The position numbers and the translations under genes were made by a program. Below are positions 46,482 to 53,762 of a stretch of DNA of 64,000 nucleotides, piece by piece (within the stretch, counting starts at the first letter, position 1; each line of letters begins with the position of its first letter). The DNA comes from Gordonibacter sp. An230 (GTDB taxonomy: Bacteria; Actinomycetota; Coriobacteriia; Coriobacteriales; Eggerthellaceae): the NCBI RefSeq assembly GCF_002159915.1, contig NZ_NFJP01000010.1, positions 1-64,000 of the forward strand, written 5' to 3'. The notes beneath the pieces are model-generated. The model made no database searches and was not told the origin of the DNA. It worked only from the letters and a program-made list of their open reading frames with translations.

Positions 46482-46693
46482 GCAGTCACCCCCATTTCGT
46501 GCCATTGTTGAAAACTCTGTTGAAAACCTGTGGAAAGTCGTTTTTCTGGCGCTCGAATGAGCCGCACAAAACAAGGTCTCGTGTTGTTGGCGCAATCATG
46601 CAGTCACCCCCATTTCGTGCCATTGTTGAAAACTCTGTTGAAAACCTGTGGAAAGCCGTTTTGCTGGCGCTCGAATGAGTCGCACAAAACAAG
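46458..46693. repeat. 118-bp tandem duplication, two copies
   Basis: 46458-46575 and 46576-46693 are nearly identical (differences around 46540-46546 and near 46562). Each holds a ribosome binding site, start codon and the first eight codons of the hypothetical gene, plus, on the minus strand, CTTTCCACAGG followed by two TTTTCAACA boxes, reminiscent of DnaA boxes or iterons. Confidence 0.9.
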
Positions 46694-46900
46694 ACCGCAA
46701 AGAGAAGAAGCAAGAGAAAGAACCTTGCTTGTAAGGTTGACTAACAAGCAAGTACGGTGGGTTTTGGTTTTGGTTCGAGGAACCAAAACCCACCTCATCT
46801 TGTTTTGTTTTGTTTTGTTTTGTTTTATGGTTAGGCGACCATTTGCGAGTGGGTTTAGCACACCTAAAACCACTGGTTTTGCCTTGGGTTTGGCAATCAT
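46604..46900 (-). CDS. Doubtful ORF crossing the origin-like region
   Basis: 98 codons from the ATG at 46900 with a good AGGAGGTG site. The product is low-complexity (KQNKTKQNK) and crosses hairpins and half of the tandem repeat. It may be translated only as a short leader, or not be a real gene. Confidence 0.25.
   Translation of the reverse strand: MIAKPKAKPVVLGVLNPLANGRLTIKQNKTKQNKMRWVLVPRTKTKTHRTCLLVNLTSKVLSLASSLCGLVLCDSFERQQNGFPQVFNRVFNNGTKWG
46724..46825. other. Candidate phage replication origin
   Basis: Two perfect inverted repeats: CTTGCTTGT/ACAAGCAAG (46724-46732, 46744-46752) and GGTGGGTTTTGGTT/AACCAAAACCCACC (46756-46769, 46781-46794). Five copies of TGTTT follow (46801-46825), an easily melted tract. 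Together with the adjacent DnaA-box-like repeats and the neighbouring replication gene this fits a replication origin. Inferred. Confidence 0.5.
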
Positions 46901-46904
46901 GCTT

Positions 46905-47360
46905 TTACACCTCCTGACCTGCTGAATTGTTGTTCTGTGAGTTCTTGCGCGGTCTTCCGCCCTTGCGCCCGTTGGCGCGTTGGCGACCGAAATAAAGCGC
47001 GTTTTTGAGCATGCGAAAGTTCGTCAAGAAGCCGTCTTCGTCGCGTTCGAGAAGCCCTATATCCAACAGCTCTTCGACAAAGGATTTGCAATCCTTTGTC
47101 GCCATGTACTCATCGAACGCGCCAGACTGTCCGAAGCCCAGAACGCCCGCGAGAATAAGCTCGTCTTCCTCCGTCTCGAACGCTATACGGTGCCCCTTGG
47201 TAGCCGCCAGATATTCGCAGAGCCGCCACCAGCGCCCGTAGCCGTCATATCCCCGGCGATGAATGAGACGTTGGCACTTCACGTCTTGCGAAGCGTTGGA
47301 ATCGTGCGAGAAGAAGGCCATAGGCTCTTGCGCGGCGGTCGTTTCCTCCCTTGTAGGCAT
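46905..47360 (-). CDS. Lin1244/DUF4373-type replication protein
   Basis: 151 residues from the ATG at 47360, AGGGGGTGA upstream. FFSHDSNASQDVKCQRLIHRRGYDGYGRWWRLCEYLAATKGHRI is the DUF4373/Lin1244 N-terminal domain found in phage replisome organisers (winged helix). Basic C-terminus GRKGGRPRKN. Probable origin-binding initiator; the origin-like repeats follow directly. Confidence 0.78.
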   Translation of the reverse strand: MPTREETTAAQEPMAFFSHDSNASQDVKCQRLIHRRGYDGYGRWWRLCEYLAATKGHRIAFETEEDELILAGVLGFGQSGAFDEYMATKDCKSFVEELLDIGLLERDEDGFLTNFRMLKNALYFGRQRANGRKGGRPRKNSQNNNSAGQEV

Positions 47361-47371
47361 GTTGTCACCCC

Positions 47372-47599
47372 CTAACCGTCTTCCTCGTCGCCGAACTCGC
47401 ATGCCTTGCTGCGTTGGTTCCATCCGCTCCATACGCAGCGCCCTATCTCCCGGCAGCTCGTCCAAATGTCGCGCCCGCGAAACGTGCAGCAGGTCTTGCC
47501 CTTCCAGCGCAGCGTTTCGAACTCGCATGCTTCGGGGTCTGGCATGGACGGTTCGCCGAAATCGAGCGGCAAGGTTTCCTGCGCGCTATTCCTCTTCAT
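47372..47599 (-). CDS. Small phage protein with Cys/Trp-rich C-terminus
   Basis: 75 residues from the ATG at 47599, overlapping the upstream gene. TLRWKGKTCCTFRGRDIWTSCREIGRCVWSGWNQRS. May bind metal. Unknown. Confidence 0.5.
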   Translation of the reverse strand: MKRNSAQETLPLDFGEPSMPDPEACEFETLRWKGKTCCTFRGRDIWTSCREIGRCVWSGWNQRSKACEFGDEEDG

Positions 47600-47864
47600 C
47601 GCTCGAAATGTCGTAGGCAATCGAGCTGCCAACGTAGGTGAGCAGCTTTTGCATGTGCTTAACGGTGCTCTGCTCTGGCTTCGCGTCATCTTCAAGCAGG
47701 GTGTCAACCCATGCGAGGGTGCCGCGAACGATTGCGAGCGTTGCGCCCATATCAACGTCGAAGCCCTCGCCGGTCTTGGGGTTGATAAGCGACATGCTGC
47801 CGTTGAGGGCGAAGGTGCCAGCGCCAACCTTGGCGATAGTCTCGGTGATCTCCTTACGCTTCAT
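47586..47864 (-). CDS. Hypothetical phage protein
   Basis: 92 residues. INPKTGEGFDVDMGATLAIVRGTLAWVDTLLEDDAKPEQSTVKHMQKLLTYVGSSIAYD. Not recognised; acidic tail. Overlaps neighbours. Confidence 0.6.
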   Translation of the reverse strand: MKRKEITETIAKVGAGTFALNGSMSLINPKTGEGFDVDMGATLAIVRGTLAWVDTLLEDDAKPEQSTVKHMQKLLTYVGSSIAYDISSDEEE

Positions 47865-48255
47865 GGTTGTTCTCCATTTCGTCGAATAGTGAGTGCTTAG
47901 TCCAGATGTTCATTTCGGGGTGACGTTCAAGCAGCCAACGCGCCAGAATCGGCGTGATGGTGTTGCATATTCCGTATGTGTGCGGGTTGCCCTGATCGTC
48001 GTAGAACGTCACGGGATTGAGCTTCGCGCCGCCTTCGTAACGCTGCTTCTCGATGAGGTATTTAGTCGAAACTCGGATGCCGCGAGCGTCGATAGCGAGC
48101 GCGGTAAGCTCGATTTCGCGCATAGCGTCCGGGTTGATTCGCACCCACTCTTCGAAAAGCTCCATATGGTCGCGCGCCTTCAGCGGCAGCGGGCGCGGCC
48201 TGCGCTCTTCGCGCATGACCTTTTCGAGTGGCTGCGCGTAGTTATCGGTGTCCAT
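47854..48255 (-). CDS. Hypothetical phage protein
   Basis: 133 residues from the ATG at 48255 (GAGGTG upstream). WVRINPDAMREIELTALAIDARGIRVSTKYLIEKQRYEG ... NPHTYGICNTITPILARWLLERHPEMN; a pattern seen in early phage regions, function unknown. Confidence 0.65.
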   Translation of the reverse strand: MDTDNYAQPLEKVMREERRPRPLPLKARDHMELFEEWVRINPDAMREIELTALAIDARGIRVSTKYLIEKQRYEGGAKLNPVTFYDDQGNPHTYGICNTITPILARWLLERHPEMNIWTKHSLFDEMENNHEA

Positions 48256-48451
48256 GGCGCGGGCACCTCGCTTCACGGCTCATGACGCGGCGCAAGGCCG
48301 CTTCTGCTTCCGCCTTGCTCGCCGATGGTGCGACGGGTAGCATCTGGCGGCGGTAGACCCTGCCGATGCCCCGGTTTTCCGGCGTGCTCGCGTCTTCCTC
48401 TATGCGCGCCATCCAGAAGCCCGCGTTGTCGCGGTAGACTTCGGCCTTCAT
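48242..48451 (-). CDS. Hypothetical phage protein
   Basis: 69 residues from the ATG at 48451 overlapping the upstream stop by ATGA. MKAEVYRDNAGFWMARIEED ... EAEAALRRVMSREA; resembles small HicB-like or Arc-type fragments but not enough to name. Confidence 0.5.
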   Translation of the reverse strand: MKAEVYRDNAGFWMARIEEDASTPENRGIGRVYRRQMLPVAPSASKAEAEAALRRVMSREARCPRHGHR

Positions 48452-48837
48452 GACCACATCACGCGCCAGAGAGCGCGCCCAACCACGACGTAGAGCGGAA
48501 CGAGAAGCCACCAGCCCACGCTTTCGCATAGCCAGAGAAGCGCGTTGCACGCAAGCGCCGGGATGATTCCCGACATGGTGAGAGCCGCGAGCGCATACAA
48601 TCCCCAGCGCTGCCAGCGCGGCATGCGCGCTATACTGTCTTCTGTCAATTGGTAAGCCCCATTTGACGCGCCCGTTCGGTGCTGCAACACCGGGCGGGCA
48701 TCTTTCTTCGCAGCCACCACGCGATAACGAGAGCCGCAATCGCGCGGTAGAACTGCCGTTGCGCGGCATCTAGGCCGCACGGTTCGTGCATCCGTAAAAC
48801 CACCCACAAAACCACCGGTTTTCTTATCGGTTTTCAT
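48448..48837 (-). CDS. Phage membrane protein
   Basis: 129 residues from the ATG at 48837 (GGAGG upstream). Basic N-terminal half, then two hydrophobic segments (GLYALAALTMSGIIPALACNALLWL and WWLLVPLYVVVGRALW). A shorter start at MPRWQRW is possible. Unknown. Confidence 0.45.
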   Translation of the reverse strand: MKTDKKTGGFVGGFTDARTVRPRCRATAVLPRDCGSRYRVVAAKKDARPVLQHRTGASNGAYQLTEDSIARMPRWQRWGLYALAALTMSGIIPALACNALLWLCESVGWWLLVPLYVVVGRALWRVMWS

Positions 48838-49084
48838 CGTCTGAAACCTCCGTTTTTGAATCGGCTTTGTTAGCGATCGTGCTGAAAAGGTCGAAGAGCG
48901 AGCGAGATGCAACGAAGACGAAGAACGCAAGCGCCGATACCGCTAGAGCTGCGTAAATCAAGCTTCCTAATACCGGGTTCAGCAGATACGAGCCGACAAG
49001 CAATCCAACAAACAGCCCGACAGCGGCAAACGGAAGAATCGCCGCGATCAGGATTGAAGCAGCCATCATTAAGAAACGCTTCAT
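48824..49084 (-). CDS. Phage membrane protein
   Basis: 86 residues with two long hydrophobic segments (about 5-33 and 37-60) and an acidic tail. Possible superinfection or membrane-associated early protein. Unknown. Confidence 0.55.
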   Translation of the reverse strand: MKRFLMMAASILIAAILPFAAVGLFVGLLVGSYLLNPVLGSLIYAALAVSALAFFVFVASRSLFDLFSTIANKADSKTEVSDDENR

Positions 49085-49359
49085 TCCTCACACCGTCCAT
49101 CGTTGCCCATCTTGGCGAACTTCTCTCGTATCCTTGGCGCGTTCGAGAGAACCGAGCCAGCCCAGCGCACGAACAGGCTCGTGACGCTCGACGCGAGCGG
49201 GTCAACGATGCCAAGCCGCGCAAGCTCGCCCTTGAACCAATCGGATGCAATCGAGAGGTTCCATCCGTCCGCCCCGTGAACATCCAGACCGAGGAAATCG
49301 CCTAGGTACTCTTCGTGATCCTTGACTGCTTCGGTAATCCGCTTCTCTACAACGTCCAT
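49081..49359 (-). CDS. Hypothetical phage protein
   Basis: 92 residues. EKRITEAVKDHEEYLGDFLGLDVHGADGWNLSIASDWFKGELARLGIVD; second gene after the Cro-like regulator. Not recognised. Confidence 0.6.
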   Translation of the reverse strand: MDVVEKRITEAVKDHEEYLGDFLGLDVHGADGWNLSIASDWFKGELARLGIVDPLASSVTSLFVRWAGSVLSNAPRIREKFAKMGNDGRCEE

Positions 49360-49362
49360 GTC

Positions 49363-49584
49363 CTAAACCTCCTTCGGGAACGCGCAAAGATCGTTGGGCG
49401 TGCAGCCCAGCGCTTCCGCGAGCTTGCAAGCCGTCTCCAAAAGCGGCGCAGTCTCGCCGCGCAGGTACTGGCGCACCGCATCGACAGAAACGCCAGAAGC
49501 CGAAGAAAGCTGCTCGGCGTTCATGTCTGCTTCGGCCATGAGAACGCGAAGCCGCTTGCGCACAACCTGTTTGAACTCAGGCAT
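49363..49584 (-). CDS. Cro-like XRE regulator
   Basis: 73 residues. Helix-turn-helix MNAEQLSSASGVSVDAVRQYLRGE. First gene of the leftward early operon, divergent from the cI-like repressor. Likely controls the lysis-lysogeny switch. GGAGGT precedes the ATG. Confidence 0.82.
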   Translation of the reverse strand: MPEFKQVVRKRLRVLMAEADMNAEQLSSASGVSVDAVRQYLRGETAPLLETACKLAEALGCTPNDLCAFPKEV

Positions 49585-49725
49585 CGTTTACCTCCTTCCA
49601 AAGTAATAACTTCTTAGTACACCGGAAACTCTACTACCAAGATTCTATTAGCGCAAGCGAAAAGTAATAAAAAGTTGGTATCTAGTGAGAGAATGGCTTA
49701 TACTTACCGCTAGGAGGTGCTAGAA
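49585..49725. promoter_or_regulatory. Lysogeny switch: divergent promoters and operators
   Basis: AT-rich 141-bp gap. Plus-strand promoter TTGGTA (49675-49680), 18 nt, TATACT (near 49699-49704) for the repressor. AAAGTAATAA occurs twice (near 49598 and 49661) and TACCAA (49635-49640) is inverted to TTGGTA; these are operator candidates for the two XRE proteins. Confidence 0.55.
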
Positions 49726-50100
49726 ATGAGTTACCGACTGAAGTTAAAAGAGATGCGCAAGGCAAGCGGATTGACGCAAAAAGAGGTCGCAGAGCGAGCA
49801 GATGTAAAGCTCGCAACCTATAGAACATGGGAACAGGGCGTTTCTGGTATCTCGCTCGAAAAAGCCTATGCACTTGCAATGGTTCTTGGCTGTAGCGTCA
49901 ACGATTTGTGCGGCTGGCCTAAAGGTAAGAACGAAGGTCGCGAGTTCGAAGACGATTTCGAAGCCGAACTGCTGAGGTGCTACCGAGCAAGCACGCCGGA
50001 CAGGCAAGACAGGATTCTAGATACCGCCCGCGATGCTGCGGGCATGTCTAAAGAAATGGCCGAACGTCATATGTCTGAAGCCAAGCAGCAGACGGCATAG
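49726..50100 (+). CDS. cI-like phage repressor (XRE)
   Basis: 124 residues from the ATG at 49726 after AGGAGGTG. HTH SGLTQKEVAERADVKLATYRTWEQG at about 16-40. Helical C-terminus without a peptidase domain, so it is not a LexA-type self-cleaving repressor; induction would need another signal. Divergent from the Cro-like gene. Confidence 0.82.
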   Translation: MSYRLKLKEMRKASGLTQKEVAERADVKLATYRTWEQGVSGISLEKAYALAMVLGCSVNDLCGWPKGKNEGREFEDDFEAELLRCYRASTPDRQDRILDTARDAAGMSKEMAERHMSEAKQQTA

Positions 50101-50115
50101 AAGGAGGTAATAAGC

Positions 50116-50370
50116 ATGACCGCAGAAGAACGCTACGACGCGGCATTCAACGAGTTCATGGATGCTGTAGAGAGTAGCACCCTCGATGAAAAGCAGCGCA
50201 GCGAATACAAGGAGCTGATGCGCCGCGTTTCCTTGTATTCCGACACATTCGACCACCTTTTCGAAAACATCGAAAAGGTGAAGCGCTATGCGAAATGTGC
50301 GCCGGAAACGCTGCCAAGCATGCTCGTTCTTTCAGGCCGAATCGCCGAGCTGAACGAGATCAGGCAATAA
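50116..50370 (+). CDS. Hypothetical protein of the lysogeny operon
   Basis: 84 residues, helical and charged. MTAEERYDAAFNEFMDAVESSTLDEKQRSEYKELMRR. AAGGAGG before ATG. Between repressor and serine recombinase. Could be an excision-control or accessory factor; not recognised. Confidence 0.6.
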   Translation: MTAEERYDAAFNEFMDAVESSTLDEKQRSEYKELMRRVSLYSDTFDHLFENIEKVKRYAKCAPETLPSMLVLSGRIAELNEIRQ

Positions 50371-50373
50371 AAA

Positions 50374-50409
50374 TCCCCGCGCGGCTTCTTGGCGGTTGGC
50401 GCGCGGGGA
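50374..50409. terminator. Strong hairpin between hypothetical gene and recombinase
   Basis: TCCCCGCGCG/CGCGCGGGGA, 10-bp perfect stem, 16-nt loop. A T-run follows on the minus strand only. It may attenuate read-through into the recombinase gene. Confidence 0.6.
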
Positions 50410-50462
50410 ATAGGTGAAAAGCAGGTCGCTTTGTCGCGCCCGCTCTAAGAGGTGATTTTAGC

Positions 50463-51953
50463 ATGACGAAGAACCGAGCCGCCATATATGCGCGCTTCAG
50501 CTCGCACAATCAGCGTTCGGAAAGCATAGAGATACAAGTTGAGAACTCGCGTGCATACTGCGAGCGCGAGGGATTGCAGGTCGTGCGCGAATACTGCGAC
50601 TATGCGCAGACGGGGCGCAACATCGACCGTGCAGAGTTCCAGCGAATGATGAGCGATGCGCGACACGGCCTGTTTGACTACGTAGTGATCTACAAGGTTA
50701 CGCGCATCATGCGCAACCGAGACGAAATGTCGCTTGCCCGCATTATGCTTCGCAAGGCTGGCGTAGAAATCCTATACGCTGGCGAAGACATTTCCAGCGG
50801 GTCAAGCGGCGTGTTGCAGCTCGGCATGCTCGAAGTTCTCGCCGAGTATGAGAGCGCGCTTGATAGCGAGCGAATTAGAGACGGTATCCAGAAGAACGCC
50901 GAACGCTGCATGGCGAACGGGCGCACTCTGTACGGGTGGGATATCGTAGAAGGTCGCTACGTCATCAACGAGCGTGAAGCATCGGTGCTTCGCAGGATGA
51001 AGAACATGTTGTTTGCCGGTAGCTCTGTCGCCGATATCGTACGCGCCGTGAGCGCTGAGCGAAGCAAGCGTGGTGCCAAGTTCAATCAGGATACCGTCAC
51101 GAAGCTTCTAAAGCGCGTCCAGAACGCGGGTGTATACAAGTACGCCGGTCATGAAGTGCCGGACGGGATGCCCGCCATCTGGTCGCAGGCCGAACAAGAT
51201 ATGATAGACAACATCCTTGGCGACCGTCACAAGCCGCGCCGCAAGATCAACTCAACGCTAGAGTTCCCGTTGTCCGGTAAGCTCTACTGCGCAAAGTGCG
51301 GCGCTCCAATGGCGGGAACAAGCGGCACGTCATGCACTGGCGCGACGTATCACTACTACAAGTGCCGGAAGTGCCGCCGAACCGTGCGGCGTGATCTCGT
51401 AGAAGACGTTGTTTGTGATATGACCCTGCAAGCCGTTGCGCGCGAAGACGTTAGGCAGCGCATAGCAAGCGGCATGGTGACGTTTCAAGCCGAGCAACCG
51501 AAAGAGCAATCGAGAAGCTACGCGATAAAGAAGGAACTGAAGCGGATTGACCGCACCTTTGAGCGCATCTGGCAAGCGATAGAAGACGGCATCGCTCCGC
51601 CCGGTGGCAGAGAGCGCACCGAAGAGCTGAAGCAGCGCAAGAGCGAGCTTGAAGCAGAGCTGCGCATTGCAGAGAGAGAAGAAGCGTTCAACATCGGCGT
51701 TGACGAACTCATGCTGTGGCTCGATGATGCGGCGGAAAACCTAACGCCAGAAGTGATCTTAGGCACCTTCGTTCGATTCGTTGAAATCGACGGGAAGACG
51801 CTAAACGTCTACTTTGCTTTTGACCACTACGGCGATGATTTCAGGCCGAAACAGAAAAAGGCCGAACCATGCCCCGAAGGGCATAGTTCGACCAATTATC
51901 CTATGGTGGAGGCGCGGAGAATCGAACTCCGGTCCATACTAGATCGTCCATGA
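50463..51953 (+). CDS. Large serine recombinase (prophage integrase)
   Basis: 496 residues. Catalytic domain AAIYARFSSHNQRSESIEIQVE with the serine nucleophile (residue 13 or 14), then VVIYKVTRIMRN and GVLQLGMLEVLAEYES. The recombinase domain (about 160-260) is followed by a zinc ribbon (CAKCGAPM ... CRKC near 280-310) and a coiled coil (about 360-420). All features of phage large serine integrases. The last 16 residues (MVEARRIELRSILDRP) are encoded by sequence antisense to the 3' end of ssrA, so the stop codon lies inside the tmRNA gene. This suggests that integration at ssrA rebuilt or extended the C-terminus. Confidence 0.92.
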   Translation: MTKNRAAIYARFSSHNQRSESIEIQVENSRAYCEREGLQVVREYCDYAQTGRNIDRAEFQRMMSDARHGLFDYVVIYKVTRIMRNRDEMSLARIMLRKAGVEILYAGEDISSGSSGVLQLGMLEVLAEYESALDSERIRDGIQKNAERCMANGRTLYGWDIVEGRYVINEREASVLRRMKNMLFAGSSVADIVRAVSAERSKRGAKFNQDTVTKLLKRVQNAGVYKYAGHEVPDGMPAIWSQAEQDMIDNILGDRHKPRRKINSTLEFPLSGKLYCAKCGAPMAGTSGTSCTGATYHYYKCRKCRRTVRRDLVEDVVCDMTLQAVAREDVRQRIASGMVTFQAEQPKEQSRSYAIKKELKRIDRTFERIWQAIEDGIAPPGGRERTEELKQRKSELEAELRIAEREEAFNIGVDELMLWLDDAAENLTPEVILGTFVRFVEIDGKTLNVYFAFDHYGDDFRPKQKKAEPCPEGHSSTNYPMVEARRIELRSILDRP

Positions 51954-52272
51954 GGCTCTACAAGCTTAGTCGGCGGTCAGAATTCGGAAGCGCTCGGCTC
52001 GCCGACGAGCGTTGCGCCTCCTAGCCGGTTCGAACTTTGCCTGGGCCATACCGGCTACGTGCCCGAGCGCAGCCCCCTAGGTTGATGCCGAACCGCAGGT
52101 CGGGGACATCCCACGGACGACAGCCAGGCGCGATTAAGCAGCCATGGCGAGCGCCGGAGCGCTCTGAGTCTTAGCTTTGCCAATTAACTTGACGGTACCC
52201 CTGTTTAACGTGGCGAGGAGACCACGGCCTGCTCCTCATTTCAAACCTACCATGTCGAAACCAGTCGCCCCC
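51904..52272 (-). ncRNA. ssrA: Transfer-messenger RNA (tmRNA)
   Basis: 369 nt. The 5' end GGGGGCGACTGGTTTCGACA (52272 downwards) is canonical. Its 3' end CGCCTCC-A-CCA (51914-51904) pairs with GGGGGCG. The T arm reads GGAGTTCGATTCTCC. An upstream helix reads GACTAAGCTTGTAGAG. The tag frame ends ...AKTQSAPALAMAA then TAA at about 52140. Rescues stalled ribosomes with SmpB, encoded 1 kb away. The prophage abuts its 3' end. Confidence 0.95.
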
Positions 52273-52497
52273 ATGCATGCAAATGCGCATCCGCGCGTCG
52301 AACGCTTCGTAGGATGCAGGGTCGAAGGCCCCACCTTGTCAACGTGCAAGCGCGCCCGACCGTGCGCAAGCACTCATTCTATCGAGCATGCTCGGTTTGT
52401 CAAGCGCCGTCGCCCTCGATGTGCAACAGACGGGACATGCCGGACGCCGCAAAGCCGCCCACACTGCGAAAGACGTCGGTCACGACGCCCGGCAACG

Positions 52498-53205
52498 TCA
52501 CTTCTTGAGGAAGGAACCGAAGTCGAAGGCGTTCTTGATGTCGTCAAATGCGCCTTTGAGCTCGGTGGCTACGGCGATGCCGTCTTTGTAGATGGCGTTC
52601 ATATCGCTCGTCGCCTCGGCGACGCCCTCCTTCGTGATGCCGAAATCGAACTCGTTTCCGTCTGCGTCGGGCTCGCTTTCGTCCTCTCCGCCTTCATCGT
52701 CCTCAACGTAGAAGTACTCGACCTCCTCGCCGTCTTCGACGAGCACGAACCCGATAACGCGTCCGTCTTCATCCTCAAGATAGCGCACGATGTCGTCATC
52801 GGAAAGCTCGAGCTCCACCAATTCGTACGCCTCATCCGCATTGTCTTCGGCCTCTTCAAGCTCCTCGGCCGCCGCATCGTCCGCAAGCTCAGCTTCATCG
52901 ACGTCGCCGTCGCCGCCCACTAGATGGAAGCCCTCTTCGGACAGATCAACGCCCGCCTCCGAGCTGGCGACCGCCGCCAAACCTCCATCGTCGCCCGAAA
53001 GCGCCGTCTCGCCTTCGCCGTCAGGACCCTCCTCGTCGAAAAAGCCCTCGTAAGCGTCCTCGAGATCCTCCTCGTTGGCGTCGGGGTCGAAGCCCTCGTC
53101 GCTCTGGAACTCCTCGACGTCTTCGAGCTCTGAGGCTTCGTCGACCGCCTCGGCTTGCGTCAGACCGCCGTCCTCCATCTGCTCAAGCTCTTCGTCCAAG
53201 CCCAT
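52498..53205 (-). CDS. Very acidic hypothetical protein
   Basis: 235 residues from the ATG at 53205 after GGAGG. Over a third Asp/Glu. No signal peptide or membrane segment. A possible folded part at about 125-170 (LVELELSDDDIVRYLEDEDGRVIGFVLVEDGEEVEYFYVEDD) and a C-terminal helix (DGIAVATELKGAFDDIKNAFDFGSFLKK). Not recognised. Sits between smpB and ssrA on the same strand, probably co-transcribed with smpB. Confidence 0.7.
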   Translation of the reverse strand: MGLDEELEQMEDGGLTQAEAVDEASELEDVEEFQSDEGFDPDANEEDLEDAYEGFFDEEGPDGEGETALSGDDGGLAAVASSEAGVDLSEEGFHLVGGDGDVDEAELADDAAAEELEEAEDNADEAYELVELELSDDDIVRYLEDEDGRVIGFVLVEDGEEVEYFYVEDDEGGEDESEPDADGNEFDFGITKEGVAEATSDMNAIYKDGIAVATELKGAFDDIKNAFDFGSFLKK

Positions 53206-53291
53206 GAAAGACCTCCTTCGCCTTAGGCGCCGCATGTGCGGCGCTGGCTCTTCGTTCGATGCCCCGCTCGAAACGCCGTCAGGGGCGATGT

Positions 53292-53756
53292 TCAGCGACT
53301 GCGCTCCTTGAGCGCACGCTCGACCTCTCGGCGGCTGTCGCGCTCGGCCATGCTTGCGCGTTTGTCGTAGAGCTTTTTGCCCCGAGCAACGGCCAGCTCC
53401 ACCTTCACGAGCGCGTTTTCCTTGAAGTACATGCGCAAAGGTACGAGCGCCAAACCTTTCTCCCGTACCCGCTCTTGCAATTGCCGTATCTGCCTCTTGT
53501 GGAGCAGCAGCTTGCGTTTGCGATCAGGATCCGGATTGGCGATGTTGCCGTTTGCGTACGGAGGGATATGGACGTTATGCAGCCACACCTCGCCGCCACG
53601 AACGAGCGCGAAGCAATCCGTGAGCTGGCAATGATTGTCCCTCAGCGAGCGCACCTCGCAACCCGTGAGCTCGATACCCGCCTCGATCGTCTCGAGAACC
53701 TCGTACTCGTGCAGAGCCTTTCGGTTCTTGGCGATGGTCGTTTCCTCGCGCCTCAT
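53292..53756 (-). CDS. smpB: SsrA-binding protein SmpB
   Basis: 154 residues. IAKNRKALHEYEVLETIEAGIELTGCEVRSLR, NVHIPPYANGN, and the basic tail KLYDKRASMAERDSRREVER are diagnostic. Binds tmRNA and mimics tRNA parts on the stalled ribosome. Its stop lies 86 bp upstream of the acidic-protein gene. Starts 6 bp after the M42 peptidase stop. Confidence 0.96.
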   Translation of the reverse strand: MRREETTIAKNRKALHEYEVLETIEAGIELTGCEVRSLRDNHCQLTDCFALVRGGEVWLHNVHIPPYANGNIANPDPDRKRKLLLHKRQIRQLQERVREKGLALVPLRMYFKENALVKVELAVARGKKLYDKRASMAERDSRREVERALKERSR

Positions 53757-53762
53757 GGAAAA

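Larger units (their letters stand above)
19100..51903. mobile_element. Siphovirus-type prophage with DGR, next to ssrA
   Basis: About 33 kb of contiguous phage genes: repressor/Cro switch, early genes, P27-type small and HK97-type large terminase, portal, prohead protease, capsid, connectors, tail proteins, tape measure, DGR, holin and lysin. The right end carries a large serine recombinase that runs into the 3' end of ssrA. The left end is placed near the terminator after the lysin gene. No long direct repeat joins the two ends, which is normal for serine integrases; the exact boundaries are therefore estimates. An amber codon in the tail chaperone gene hints at partial decay. Confidence 0.9.

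Noticed and set aside
52015-52021. CGCCTCC inside ssrA pairing with the 3' end, suggesting a permuted tmRNA
   Set aside because: A canonical 5' end (GGGGGCGACTGGTTTCGACA) at 52272 pairs with the same 3' end, so the tmRNA is of the ordinary one-piece type.
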